DNA of 5,102 nt from the NCBI GenBank assembly GCA_002694585.1, contig NZMM01000043.1:1-5102 (forward strand), given 5' to 3'. Origin of the DNA: Methanobacteriota archaeon. GTDB lineage: Archaea; Thermoplasmatota; Poseidoniia; Poseidoniales; Poseidoniaceae. The position numbers and the translations under genes are program-made. Positions 1-5,102 of this stretch are shown here, in pieces. The notes beneath the pieces were generated by a model, which saw only the letters and a program-made list of their open reading frames with translations, searched no databases and was not told the origin of the DNA. Numbering within the stretch: position 1 is the stretch's first letter; each line of letters begins with the position of its first letter.

Positions 1-213
1 GAGGATGATGCGGCATTATTACGCGAGCGTACTATACTTGCGAATCTGGATAACGAAGACGCTGAATGGGGGCCTTGGCGGGACTTCTGCCGTGGTCAAA
101 CAAGAGGATCTAATGCCGTTCTACTGAATGAGCGGCTAAGCGAAGAACAGCGAGGAGGCCAAACTTTCGTAGATTGGGAGGAAAATGATCCCAATGCCCC
201 CCCTTCCGATTAG
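1..213 (+). CDS. C-terminal fragment of an unrecognised protein (5' end outside window)
   Basis: Reading frame 1 is open from the first base and ends at a TAG at 211-213, giving 70 residues with no start codon in view, so this is the tail of a gene that begins upstream. The fragment is hydrophilic and charged: it opens with EDDAALLRER, has a Trp-rich stretch WGPWRDFCRG near residues 23-32, and ends in the acidic, Pro-rich tail WEENDPNAPPSD. There is no membrane segment and no signature I recognise. Codon use is unlike the neighbours: 29 of 70 third positions are G or C, and it uses TTA, ATA, CTA, AGA and CGA. That could mean recent acquisition or a lightly expressed accessory gene. A run of seven C at 197-203 lies near the end; the frame continues through it to the stop. 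The open frame and fitting stop support a real gene; the function is unknown. Confidence 0.6.
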   Translation, partial: EDDAALLRERTILANLDNEDAEWGPWRDFCRGQTRGSNAVLLNERLSEEQRGGQTFVDWEENDPNAPPSD

Positions 214-281
214 GGGTGATCGCAAGGATGCCGATGCGACATAGATAGGCCGTGTCCGTTGTGGCCAAATCGGGTGCCCCA
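214..281 (+). promoter_or_regulatory. Short intergenic gap with a weak TATA-like element before the zinc-ribbon gene
   Basis: This 68-base gap separates two same-strand genes. The only AT-leaning stretch is ACATAGATAG at 239-248. If the organism is archaeal, it could act as a TATA box with transcription starting about 26-30 bases downstream, near 270, leaving a leader of roughly 12 bases before the ATG at 282. A weak GGGTG at 273-277 could pair with 16S rRNA. I see no hairpin plus T-run that would terminate the upstream gene. The promoter is an inference from position and composition only. Confidence 0.2.
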
Positions 282-533
282 ATGGCTTCGTTTCGTATCT
301 GCTCCAATTGCTTCGGCGTTCAGGTCTATCCCTACATGGGTTTCATGACCGGGCAGCGCTACCAGTGTCAGGAATGCGAGGAGATCTTCGTCATGCCCAT
401 CGAGTTCGAAACGACAGAAGAATACCTTGAGTTCCTCAAGGTGCAAAGCCCGAAGAAATTCGCTGAGCTGAAGGCCGTCTTGGAACAGAGGGATTCTGGC
501 GAAGGAGCCGAGGGCGCACACGAGACAAATTGA
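282..533 (+). CDS. Small zinc-ribbon protein, uncharacterised
   Basis: Encodes 83 residues from an ATG at 282 to a TGA at 531-533. The N-terminal half is a zinc ribbon: C7-SN-C10 and C29-QE-C32, a CxxC-x18-CxxC pattern that should bind one Zn. Between the pairs is an aromatic, Gly-rich loop (VYPYMGFMTG), and after them comes an acidic segment (EFETTEEYLEFLK, about residues 41-53) leading into a charged helix and a disordered Gly/Glu tail. There is no signal peptide or membrane segment, so it should be cytosolic. An in-frame GTG at 252 would add ten residues (MSVVAKSGAP). I prefer 282 because the ATG directly precedes the ribbon and the extension looks unstructured. Third positions are about 70% G/C, a clear contrast to the gene before it. 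Zinc ribbons of this size often act as nucleic-acid or protein adaptors, but no specific role can be read here. It converges on the metal-receptor gene with a 4-base gap. Confidence 0.8.
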   Translation: MASFRICSNCFGVQVYPYMGFMTGQRYQCQECEEIFVMPIEFETTEEYLEFLKVQSPKKFAELKAVLEQRDSGEGAEGAHETN

Positions 534-545
534 GCCTTCAAGGCT
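533..545. repeat. Perfect inverted repeat spanning two convergent stop codons
   Basis: AGCCTT at 533-538, a single C at 539, and AAGGCT at 540-545 form a perfect inverted repeat. It starts at the last base of the zinc-ribbon gene's TGA (531-533) and contains the opposing gene's stop (538-540). A folded form would be four base pairs around a five-base loop. There is no T-tract on either side, so a bacterial-type intrinsic terminator is not supported. It could be a weak bidirectional 3'-end element or chance. Confidence 0.3.
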
Positions 546-1284
546 GGAGCTCTGCCCCTTCGAGCGACCGATGCGTGCGCGATCCAAACCAGGTGAGCGC
601 CTCGCCGTCGATGAGCCTGCACCATGGTCGCGCAGCGCCCAAGGCCTCGACGGCATCGGCGATGGCTTCGCCTTCCTCCAAGGCAAACTCATGGGGTTCG
701 CTGGACAACAGCAGGCCCTCGATGCGGTGCTCCACGAGCAACTCCGGCGTGACCACGGGATACCCGTTGCCTTCGGGGTCGAGGTCCGGCACGGTCCAAC
801 CCATCGCCTCCAGTAAGGCTCCTGCATAGCGTCGTGGCCCGACAGCCATGAGGGGCTCGTGCCAAATCATCGGGGTCACGCGTGGACCGCGTTCCTCGGC
901 TGAGGGCTGCCCGGCGAGGGCGGCCTCGGTGGCCTTGGCCAAGCGCTCGCCGTCCTCTGCGCGGCCGACCGCTTCACCCAGTTCCCGCAGCAGGGCTGGG
1001 ACCTCCGCAGGGTGTTCAACGGTGGACACCAGCACCCTTACGCCCTGTTCAACGAGCGCGTCGTGAACCGCTTTCGGGTTCTCCTCGCGATCGAGGATCA
1101 CCACTTCAGGACGGGCGCCGAGGATCTTGTTCAGGTTCGGCGTCTTCGTCCCGCCCACCACGGGAACGTCGTGGGCTGCTGCAGGGTGGATGCACCACGG
1201 GGTGCGCCCGACCACCTCATTCACGCCCAAGCCAAGGTCGAACAGGGTCTCGGTCAAACTTGGGACCAGACTGACCACGCGCAC
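538..1284 (-). CDS. Helical-backbone metal receptor (BtuF/FecB-like fold) without a signal peptide
   Basis: A 248-residue protein of the cobalamin/iron-siderophore substrate-binding superfamily (two Rossmann-like lobes joined by a long helix). Visible family marks are the N-terminal first strand MRVVSLVPSLTETLFDLGLG (1-20), TPWCIHP (28-34), GGTKTPNLNKI (44-54), RPEVVILDREEN (58-69), the second-lobe WHEPLMAVG (141-149), LLSSEPHEF (192-200) and IDGEALTWFGSRT (225-237). Relatives with the GGTKxPN and IDGExLxWxGSR motifs are known in bacteria, often annotated cobalamin-binding or helical backbone metal receptor proteins. Export-type family members start with a signal or lipobox; here the first beta strand begins at residue 2, so the protein is predicted cytosolic and its ligand is uncertain. 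The GTG start at 1284 lies 2 bases after the ileS stop, with GAGG at 1295-1292 spaced 7 bases upstream, which fixes the start and implies co-transcription. No ABC permease or ATPase gene is in view. Confidence 0.88.
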   Translation of the reverse strand: MRVVSLVPSLTETLFDLGLGVNEVVGRTPWCIHPAAAHDVPVVGGTKTPNLNKILGARPEVVILDREENPKAVHDALVEQGVRVLVSTVEHPAEVPALLRELGEAVGRAEDGERLAKATEAALAGQPSAEERGPRVTPMIWHEPLMAVGPRRYAGALLEAMGWTVPDLDPEGNGYPVVTPELLVEHRIEGLLLSSEPHEFALEEGEAIADAVEALGAARPWCRLIDGEALTWFGSRTHRSLEGAELQP

Positions 1285-1286
1285 GC

Positions 1287-4200
1287 TCAGGCCTCGACGA
1301 CAAGGACGTGGACCGTGGCGCCGTCCACCTCGAAGCCTTCCGCTTCGGCGGGTGCGTCGCCTTCGTCGTGGAAGACGGCCTCAGCGGCGCGGGTTTCGCT
1401 GGCGATGTACTGGCGGTCCTCCGCAGCAAGTTCAGGCGCGCTGGTCGTCCAGACCTGCAGGGAAATGGTCGCTTCAATGGCCAAGTCCAGCGCCTTGCGG
1501 CGGGCCTGCACGCGCCGGGTGATGTCGCGGGCCAGTCCACGGCTAAGCAGGGCAGGTGTTTCGGCCATGTCGAGCACGAGGCTGACCTGTGCGTCGCCGT
1601 CCTGCGTGTTGAGCGTCATGGCCGCGAAGCCCTCACGCTCCGTACGTCGAACTTCGACGTCCTCTGGCGTGATGGCCACGCCCTCGATGGTGCAGGAGCC
1701 GGCGTTGATCTCGGCGAGCATCGCTTCAGGATCCTCGGCGTTCTTGATGGCGTTCGCGATGTCGTTCACCGCCTGGCGCGCCTTGGGTGCGAGGGCGCGG
1801 AAGTTCGGCGCGAGCACGAGGCGCTGGAAGCGGTCCAAATCCGCCTCGGCCTGAATGACCTCGACGTTCAGCTCCTCCTCGAGCAGGTCGTGGAATTCAG
1901 AGAGGTCCGGGCCGGCCACAATCCATCCTTCCCGGCACGGCAAGCGCTGGCGGCGGTTGGCGTCGACACGGATGCGTCGCCCGGTTTCGGCGAGTTCTCG
2001 CACCAGCGCCATGGTCGCTTCGAGCGAGGCATCTTGCGGAGGCAGGTTGGCCGTCGCGGCTTCGGCGTCCGCATCCCAGGCGTCGGCGGTGGCGCCCTCG
2101 AGGGCGCCGGGGACGCCCAAGGGCCACGCGGCCTGATGCACCGGTTCACCGGTGAGGTTGCGGTGGATGACGTCAACCATGAAGGGCGCCACGGGAGCCA
2201 CGAGGCGGCACACGGTGGTCAGCACCTCGTGGAGGGTGTGCTGGCACGCGAGCTTGTCGGCGGTTTGGGCGCCGTCCCACAAGCGGCGTCGGCTGCGGCG
2301 GACGTACCAGTTGGACACATCGTTGACGACGAAATCCTCCAGTTCGCGGCAGGCCTTGTGGTAATCCCAGGCGACGAAGCCCTCGTGATAGGCCTGAGCC
2401 ACGGTGTTTAGCCGGGAGAGGACCCAGCGGTCCAGCGCGGGTCGGTCCGCGACGTCCATTGGCTCAGAAGCCTCGGCGTCGTACCCGTCCAGGGCGGCAT
2501 AATCGGCATGGAACTTGTAGACGTTCCACAGGGTGAGGAACATCTTCGCGTAGGTCTCACGCACGCCGTTTGAATCGAACTTCAGCGGGTTCCACGGCGC
2601 TCCAGCGGTCACCATGTACCAGCGCGTGGCGTCGGCCCCTTCGCGGTTGAAGTGGTCCCAGGGGTCGACGATGTTGCCACGCGACTTGGACATCTTCTTT
2701 CCCTCGGCGTCGAGGATGAGGCCAAGCGACAGGCAGCGCTTGTAAGCGGGTGAATCGAACACGGTCGTCGACACGGCGAGCAGCGTGTAGAACCAGCCGC
2801 GGGTCTGATCCACGCCTTCGCAGATGTAGTCCACAGGGAAGCTGGCGTCGAAGCGCTCGCCGCCATCGAAGGGATGGTGCCACTGCGCAAAGGGCGCGCA
2901 GCCCGAGTCGAACCAGCAGTCCATCACGAAGGGTTCACGCTGCATCGGAAGCCCGGTCGGGCTGACGAGGGTGTAGGCGTCCACCACCGGCCGGTGCAGG
3001 TCCACGTCGTCGGGACAGGCCGGGTTCTCGAAACCGGCGGCGTTGGCCTTCTCGACCTCGGTCTGAAGTTCGGCGATCGAGCCAACGCACAGCATTTCGC
3101 CGGTTTCGCTGCGCCACACGGGCAGGGGCGTGCCCCAGTAGCGCTCACGGGAAATGGCCCAGTCCTTGACGTTGCGAAGCCACTCGCCAAAGCGGCCCTC
3201 GCCGACCCAATCGGGGGCCCACTCAACCTGGTCGTTGAACGCCAGCAGGCGGTCCTTGACCGCGGTCATGCGCACGAACCAGCTGTCCATCGCGTAGTAG
3301 AGCAGAGGATGGTCGGTGCGCCAGCAGTGCGGGTAGTCGTGAAGGTAGGCCTTCTCACGGTAGAGCACGCCTGAGGCGGCGCCGTTGTTGCCCGGCCCGC
3401 CTTCGGAGGAGAGCAACCGGATGATGTCCTCGTCGCAGGACTTGACGTAACGCCCGTCGAGTTCGGGATGGACGCCCTCGACGAAGGTCCCGTCCATCGT
3501 GACGGTGTGGTGTGCGGGCAAGCCTGCTTCCATCCCGAGGTGGTAGTCGTCTTCACCGTACATGACGGCGGTGTGGACCACACCCGTGCCGTCCGTCGTT
3601 GTGACCCAATCGGCAGACAGCACCGTCCATGCCGTGGTGGAACCGCCACGAGGCACGGCCTCAGGGAAGAGCGGGTGGTAGGCGCGGCCGACGAGGTCGG
3701 CGCCTTGGATGCGTTCGACGACCTCGACGTGATGGCGCAGCACCTCGCCCATCAGGTCCTCGGCGAGGATCAATTCCTCGCCAACGGTGGCGCCACCAGC
3801 GCCTTCCCACGCCTCGGGGTCCGCCGTCACGCGAACGCGAACATAGGTGACCTCCGGCCCGACGGCCAAGCCGACGTTGCCGGGGAGCGTCCACGGCGTG
3901 GTCGTCCATGCGAGAACAGAAGCCTCGTCATCCACGAGGCGGAATTTGACGTACACTGAGGGCTCCTCAACTTCCTTGTAGCCGAGGGCGACCTCGTGGC
4001 TGGAGTAGGAGGTCCCGGTTTGCGGGCAGTACGGCAGCACCTTGTGCCCGCGGTAGAGCAAGCCCTGGTCGAACATGCGCTTCATGGCCCACCAAGTTGA
4101 CTCCACGTAGCTGTTGTCGAGGGTCACGTACGGCTCGTCGAGGTCCACCCAGTACGCCATGCGCTCCGTCATTTCACGCCAGGCTTGTTCGTAGGTCCAA

Positions 4201-4646
4201 ACGGATTCACGGCAAGCGTCGTTGAACGCCTGCATGCCAAAGGCTTCGATTTGCTCGTTGGACATCAGGTCGAGGCGCTTCTGCACCTCGATTTCCACCG
4301 GCAAGCCGTGGGTGTCCCAACCGCCCTTTCGCTCAACGACGAAGCCCTGCATCGTTTTCCAACGGCAGACGAGGTCCTTGTAGGTCCGAGCCACGACGTG
4401 GTGGATGCCCGGTTTTCCGTTCGCGGTCGGCGGTCCCTCGAGGAAAATGAAGGGCGCGCCGCCACGGCGTGCTTCGATGGACGCCTCGAACGCACCTTCC
4501 TCGGACCACCGCTTCAGCAGGTCCCCTTCGAGGGCCACCGGGTCGAGGTCGCCCGCAGGCGAGGGGCGAGGCATGCGCCGAGCACCAAGGGCCTCGTCTT
4601 CAACCTCTCCCCGCTCGTTTTGCAATTCGGTCCAACGGTGAAGCAT
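1287..4646 (-). CDS. ileS: Isoleucyl-tRNA synthetase
   Basis: Charges tRNA-Ile with isoleucine in the cytosol. The full frame is 1119 residues, the usual size for a full-length IleRS. Class I signatures: the HIGH-equivalent as GPPTANGKPGIHH (71-83) and KMSKS at 651-655. WDTHGLPVE (110-118) follows the first. The CP1 editing domain carries TTTPWTLPGN (248-257) and GTGVVHTAVMYGEDDY (353-368); D367 is likely the editing Asp. Rossmann-fold blocks include ISRERYWGTPLP (498-509), CWFDSG (577-582) and GVDQTRGWFYTLL (611-623). The anticodon-binding helical bundle starts near LDRWVLSRLN (738-747) with FVVNDVSNWYVRRSRRRLW (772-790), then a C-terminal domain to 1119. Sequence style (GIHH, CWRTD, VWRSETG) is bacterial, Bacteroidota-like, rather than the usual archaeal IHLG form. 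Zinc-site cysteines are largely missing. Start: Met25 (ATG at 4574) may be the true start, since family similarity begins near residue 33 and the gap to the divergent gene is otherwise 29 bases. First gene of a likely two-gene operon. Confidence 0.97.
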   Translation of the reverse strand: MLHRWTELQNERGEVEDEALGARRMPRPSPAGDLDPVALEGDLLKRWSEEGAFEASIEARRGGAPFIFLEGPPTANGKPGIHHVVARTYKDLVCRWKTMQGFVVERKGGWDTHGLPVEIEVQKRLDLMSNEQIEAFGMQAFNDACRESVWTYEQAWREMTERMAYWVDLDEPYVTLDNSYVESTWWAMKRMFDQGLLYRGHKVLPYCPQTGTSYSSHEVALGYKEVEEPSVYVKFRLVDDEASVLAWTTTPWTLPGNVGLAVGPEVTYVRVRVTADPEAWEGAGGATVGEELILAEDLMGEVLRHHVEVVERIQGADLVGRAYHPLFPEAVPRGGSTTAWTVLSADWVTTTDGTGVVHTAVMYGEDDYHLGMEAGLPAHHTVTMDGTFVEGVHPELDGRYVKSCDEDIIRLLSSEGGPGNNGAASGVLYREKAYLHDYPHCWRTDHPLLYYAMDSWFVRMTAVKDRLLAFNDQVEWAPDWVGEGRFGEWLRNVKDWAISRERYWGTPLPVWRSETGEMLCVGSIAELQTEVEKANAAGFENPACPDDVDLHRPVVDAYTLVSPTGLPMQREPFVMDCWFDSGCAPFAQWHHPFDGGERFDASFPVDYICEGVDQTRGWFYTLLAVSTTVFDSPAYKRCLSLGLILDAEGKKMSKSRGNIVDPWDHFNREGADATRWYMVTAGAPWNPLKFDSNGVRETYAKMFLTLWNVYKFHADYAALDGYDAEASEPMDVADRPALDRWVLSRLNTVAQAYHEGFVAWDYHKACRELEDFVVNDVSNWYVRRSRRRLWDGAQTADKLACQHTLHEVLTTVCRLVAPVAPFMVDVIHRNLTGEPVHQAAWPLGVPGALEGATADAWDADAEAATANLPPQDASLEATMALVRELAETGRRIRVDANRRQRLPCREGWIVAGPDLSEFHDLLEEELNVEVIQAEADLDRFQRLVLAPNFRALAPKARQAVNDIANAIKNAEDPEAMLAEINAGSCTIEGVAITPEDVEVRRTEREGFAAMTLNTQDGDAQVSLVLDMAETPALLSRGLARDITRRVQARRKALDLAIEATISLQVWTTSAPELAAEDRQYIASETRAAEAVFHDEGDAPAEAEGFEVDGATVHVLVVEA
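1292..1295 (-). promoter_or_regulatory. Ribosome binding site inside the end of ileS
   Basis: On the minus strand GAGG at 1295-1292 lies 7 bases before the GTG at 1284 and is formed by the last Glu-Ala codons of ileS. The spacing supports this GTG as the start of the metal-receptor gene. It also suggests translational coupling across the 2-base intergenic gap. Confidence 0.5.
2091..2108. repeat. Perfect 18-base palindrome within ileS
   Basis: GGCGCCCTCGAGGGCGCC reads the same on both strands with no mismatch. It ends exactly at 18 bases because the flanking bases (T at 2090, G at 2109) do not pair. It encodes Gly-Ala-Leu-Glu-Gly-Ala (residues 847-852) in the low-complexity Ala/Asp/Glu-rich linker between the anticodon-binding bundle and the C-terminal domain. 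It may be a by-product of GC-rich codons for a repeated GA pair. Confidence 0.6.
4614..4629. promoter_or_regulatory. Possible shared promoter element between ileS and the divergent secreted-protein gene
   Basis: TCGTTTTGCAATTCGG is the most AT-rich stretch near the divergent starts. On the minus strand (AATTGCAAAA) an archaeal-type TATA here would place ileS transcription near 4591, giving a leader of about 17 bases before the ATG at 4574, with a weak GGTG at 4586-4583. On the plus strand it would place transcription near 4648, upstream of the GAGGTG at 4658-4663. It fits both genes only if ileS starts at 4574; with the 4646 start it would lie inside the ileS coding region. Position-based inference with no consensus match. 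Confidence 0.25.
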
Positions 4647-4657
4647 TCAAGTCCCGT

Positions 4658-4663
4658 GAGGTG
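4658..4663 (+). promoter_or_regulatory. Ribosome binding site of the secreted-protein gene
   Basis: GAGGTG at 4658-4663 is a good match to the anti-Shine-Dalgarno core and ends 12 bases before the ATG at 4676, somewhat farther than ideal. An in-frame GTG at 4661 would add five residues but would overlap this motif, so the site argues for the ATG. Confidence 0.4.
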
Positions 4664-4675
4664 CAGGCGTGCCCT

Positions 4676-5102
4676 ATGGATGACGCGCGCGGTAGGGGGT
4701 TGCCCTGCGCCCTGCTTTTGCTGTTCATCCTCGCCAGTTTCTCTCCGATGGTGCCTGCACCTGTCTTCGACGAGGCGCTGAGTCCGTCCTCTGCCTCTCG
4801 AGGCAGCGGACCCGAACTGACCCTTGGATCGACCGTTGACGTGGACGTCGGCCCCAACGCCGCCAAGGACCCGGCGTGGATCGACCTGCCCAACCGCAAT
4901 CCGCTGACCTCCCTCGAAGTCGTCATGGAGCCTTCCGTTGATGGCGCCCGAGACGGATTTTCATGGACCGGAAGCGATGCGTGGGACCATCCCGATGCGG
5001 TGTCCGACGGCGTGTCGACCGCTGGAGGGGCCTTGGTCGGCTCCGGTGGCGCTCAGTTTTGGGACTTCAACGCCGGCGCACCTGGATGGACCTTCTCCAA
5101 CA
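4676..5102 (+). CDS. N-terminal part of a secreted or surface protein (3' end outside window)
   Basis: The frame is open from an ATG at 4676 to the window edge: 142 residues, no stop. Residues 1-28 are a classical Sec signal peptide: a short N-region with R5 and R7, a hydrophobic core LLLLFILASF (13-22), and a likely cleavage after VPA (26-28). C11 lies before the core and is not in a lipobox, so a lipoprotein is unlikely. The mature part is Gly/Ser/Asp/Pro-rich and acidic, as in extracellular beta-rich proteins, with WDHPDAVSDGVST (103-115) and FWDFNAGAPGWTF (128-140). The latter resembles the first strand of jelly-roll or MAM/LamG-type lectin folds, but I cannot assign a family. The protein may be large, and its function, perhaps adhesion, polymer binding or hydrolysis, cannot be read from this fragment. 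It is divergent from ileS; if ileS starts at 4574 the promoter region is 101 bases, otherwise 29. Confidence 0.82.
   Translation, partial: MDDARGRGLPCALLLLFILASFSPMVPAPVFDEALSPSSASRGSGPELTLGSTVDVDVGPNAAKDPAWIDLPNRNPLTSLEVVMEPSVDGARDGFSWTGSDAWDHPDAVSDGVSTAGGALVGSGGAQFWDFNAGAPGWTFSN

Noticed and set aside
197..203. Run of seven C as a possible frameshift or phase-variation site
   Set aside because: The reading frame continues through it to a fitting stop only a few codons later, so a slip would change only the last residues. Seven C in GC-rich DNA is not exceptional.
533..545. Intrinsic terminator between the convergent genes
   Set aside because: The inverted repeat has only a one-base centre (or a 4-bp stem with a five-base loop) and no T-tract on either strand.
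210..827. Minus-strand open frame (205 codons) opposite the zinc-ribbon gene
   Set aside because: It overlaps the zinc-ribbon gene antisense and the metal-receptor gene in another frame. Its translation is Arg/Ser/Pro-rich and has no family features.
1012..1854. Plus-strand open frame (280 codons) across the ileS / metal-receptor junction
   Set aside because: Antisense to both genes; the product is Ser/Arg/Ala-rich as expected of a frame shadow and has no ribosome site.
1308..2411. Long plus-strand open frame (367 codons) opposite ileS
   Set aside because: It lies fully antisense to well-supported IleRS sequence. GC-rich third positions remove stops from the opposite strand, and its translation is low-complexity with no recognisable domain.
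4185..4781. Plus-strand open frame (198 codons) across the ileS start
   Set aside because: It is antisense to ileS and out of frame with the signal-peptide gene at 4676, which has far better support.
1..5102. A new defence, mobile or RNA-based system
   Set aside because: No nuclease, transposase, reverse transcriptase, toxin-antitoxin pair, repeat array or structured RNA is visible. The four better-supported genes are housekeeping or single-protein functions.

Overview
This 5.1 kb window is a compact, GC-rich stretch of prokaryotic chromosome with five protein-coding genes and almost no spare DNA. I see no tRNA, rRNA, CRISPR array, insertion sequence or long repeat. The mix of genes (a small zinc-ribbon protein, a bacterial-type isoleucyl-tRNA synthetase, a signal-less cobalamin/siderophore-receptor-like protein and the start of a secreted surface protein) and the weak Shine-Dalgarno sequences look to me most like a high-GC marine planktonic euryarchaeote (Marine Group II / Poseidoniales-like). 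This is an impression from sequence style; a bacterial source cannot be excluded.

Layout. At 1-213 (+) is the 3' end of an unrecognised gene whose base and codon use differ from the rest (about 41% G/C at third positions against about 70% in the next gene). After a 68-base gap, 282-533 (+) encodes an 83-residue CxxC-x18-CxxC zinc-ribbon protein. It ends 4 bases from the end of a convergent minus-strand gene. The minus strand then carries a two-gene operon read right to left: isoleucyl-tRNA synthetase (ileS, 4574 or 4646 down to 1287), followed 2 bases later by a helical-backbone metal-receptor protein (1284 down to 538). Divergent from ileS, a secreted or surface protein begins at 4676 (+) and runs off the window.

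How they fit together. ileS is a core translation gene. The tight junction (2-base gap, with the downstream gene's GAGG ribosome site inside the last codons of ileS) implies that the metal-receptor protein is co-transcribed and perhaps translationally coupled. The convergent and divergent neighbours are probably separate transcription units. I found no convincing new multi-gene system. The points most worth a second look are the compositional break at the left edge, the loss of zinc-binding cysteines and bacterial-type signature in the synthetase, the signal-less receptor in its operon, and the conserved-looking small zinc-ribbon protein.
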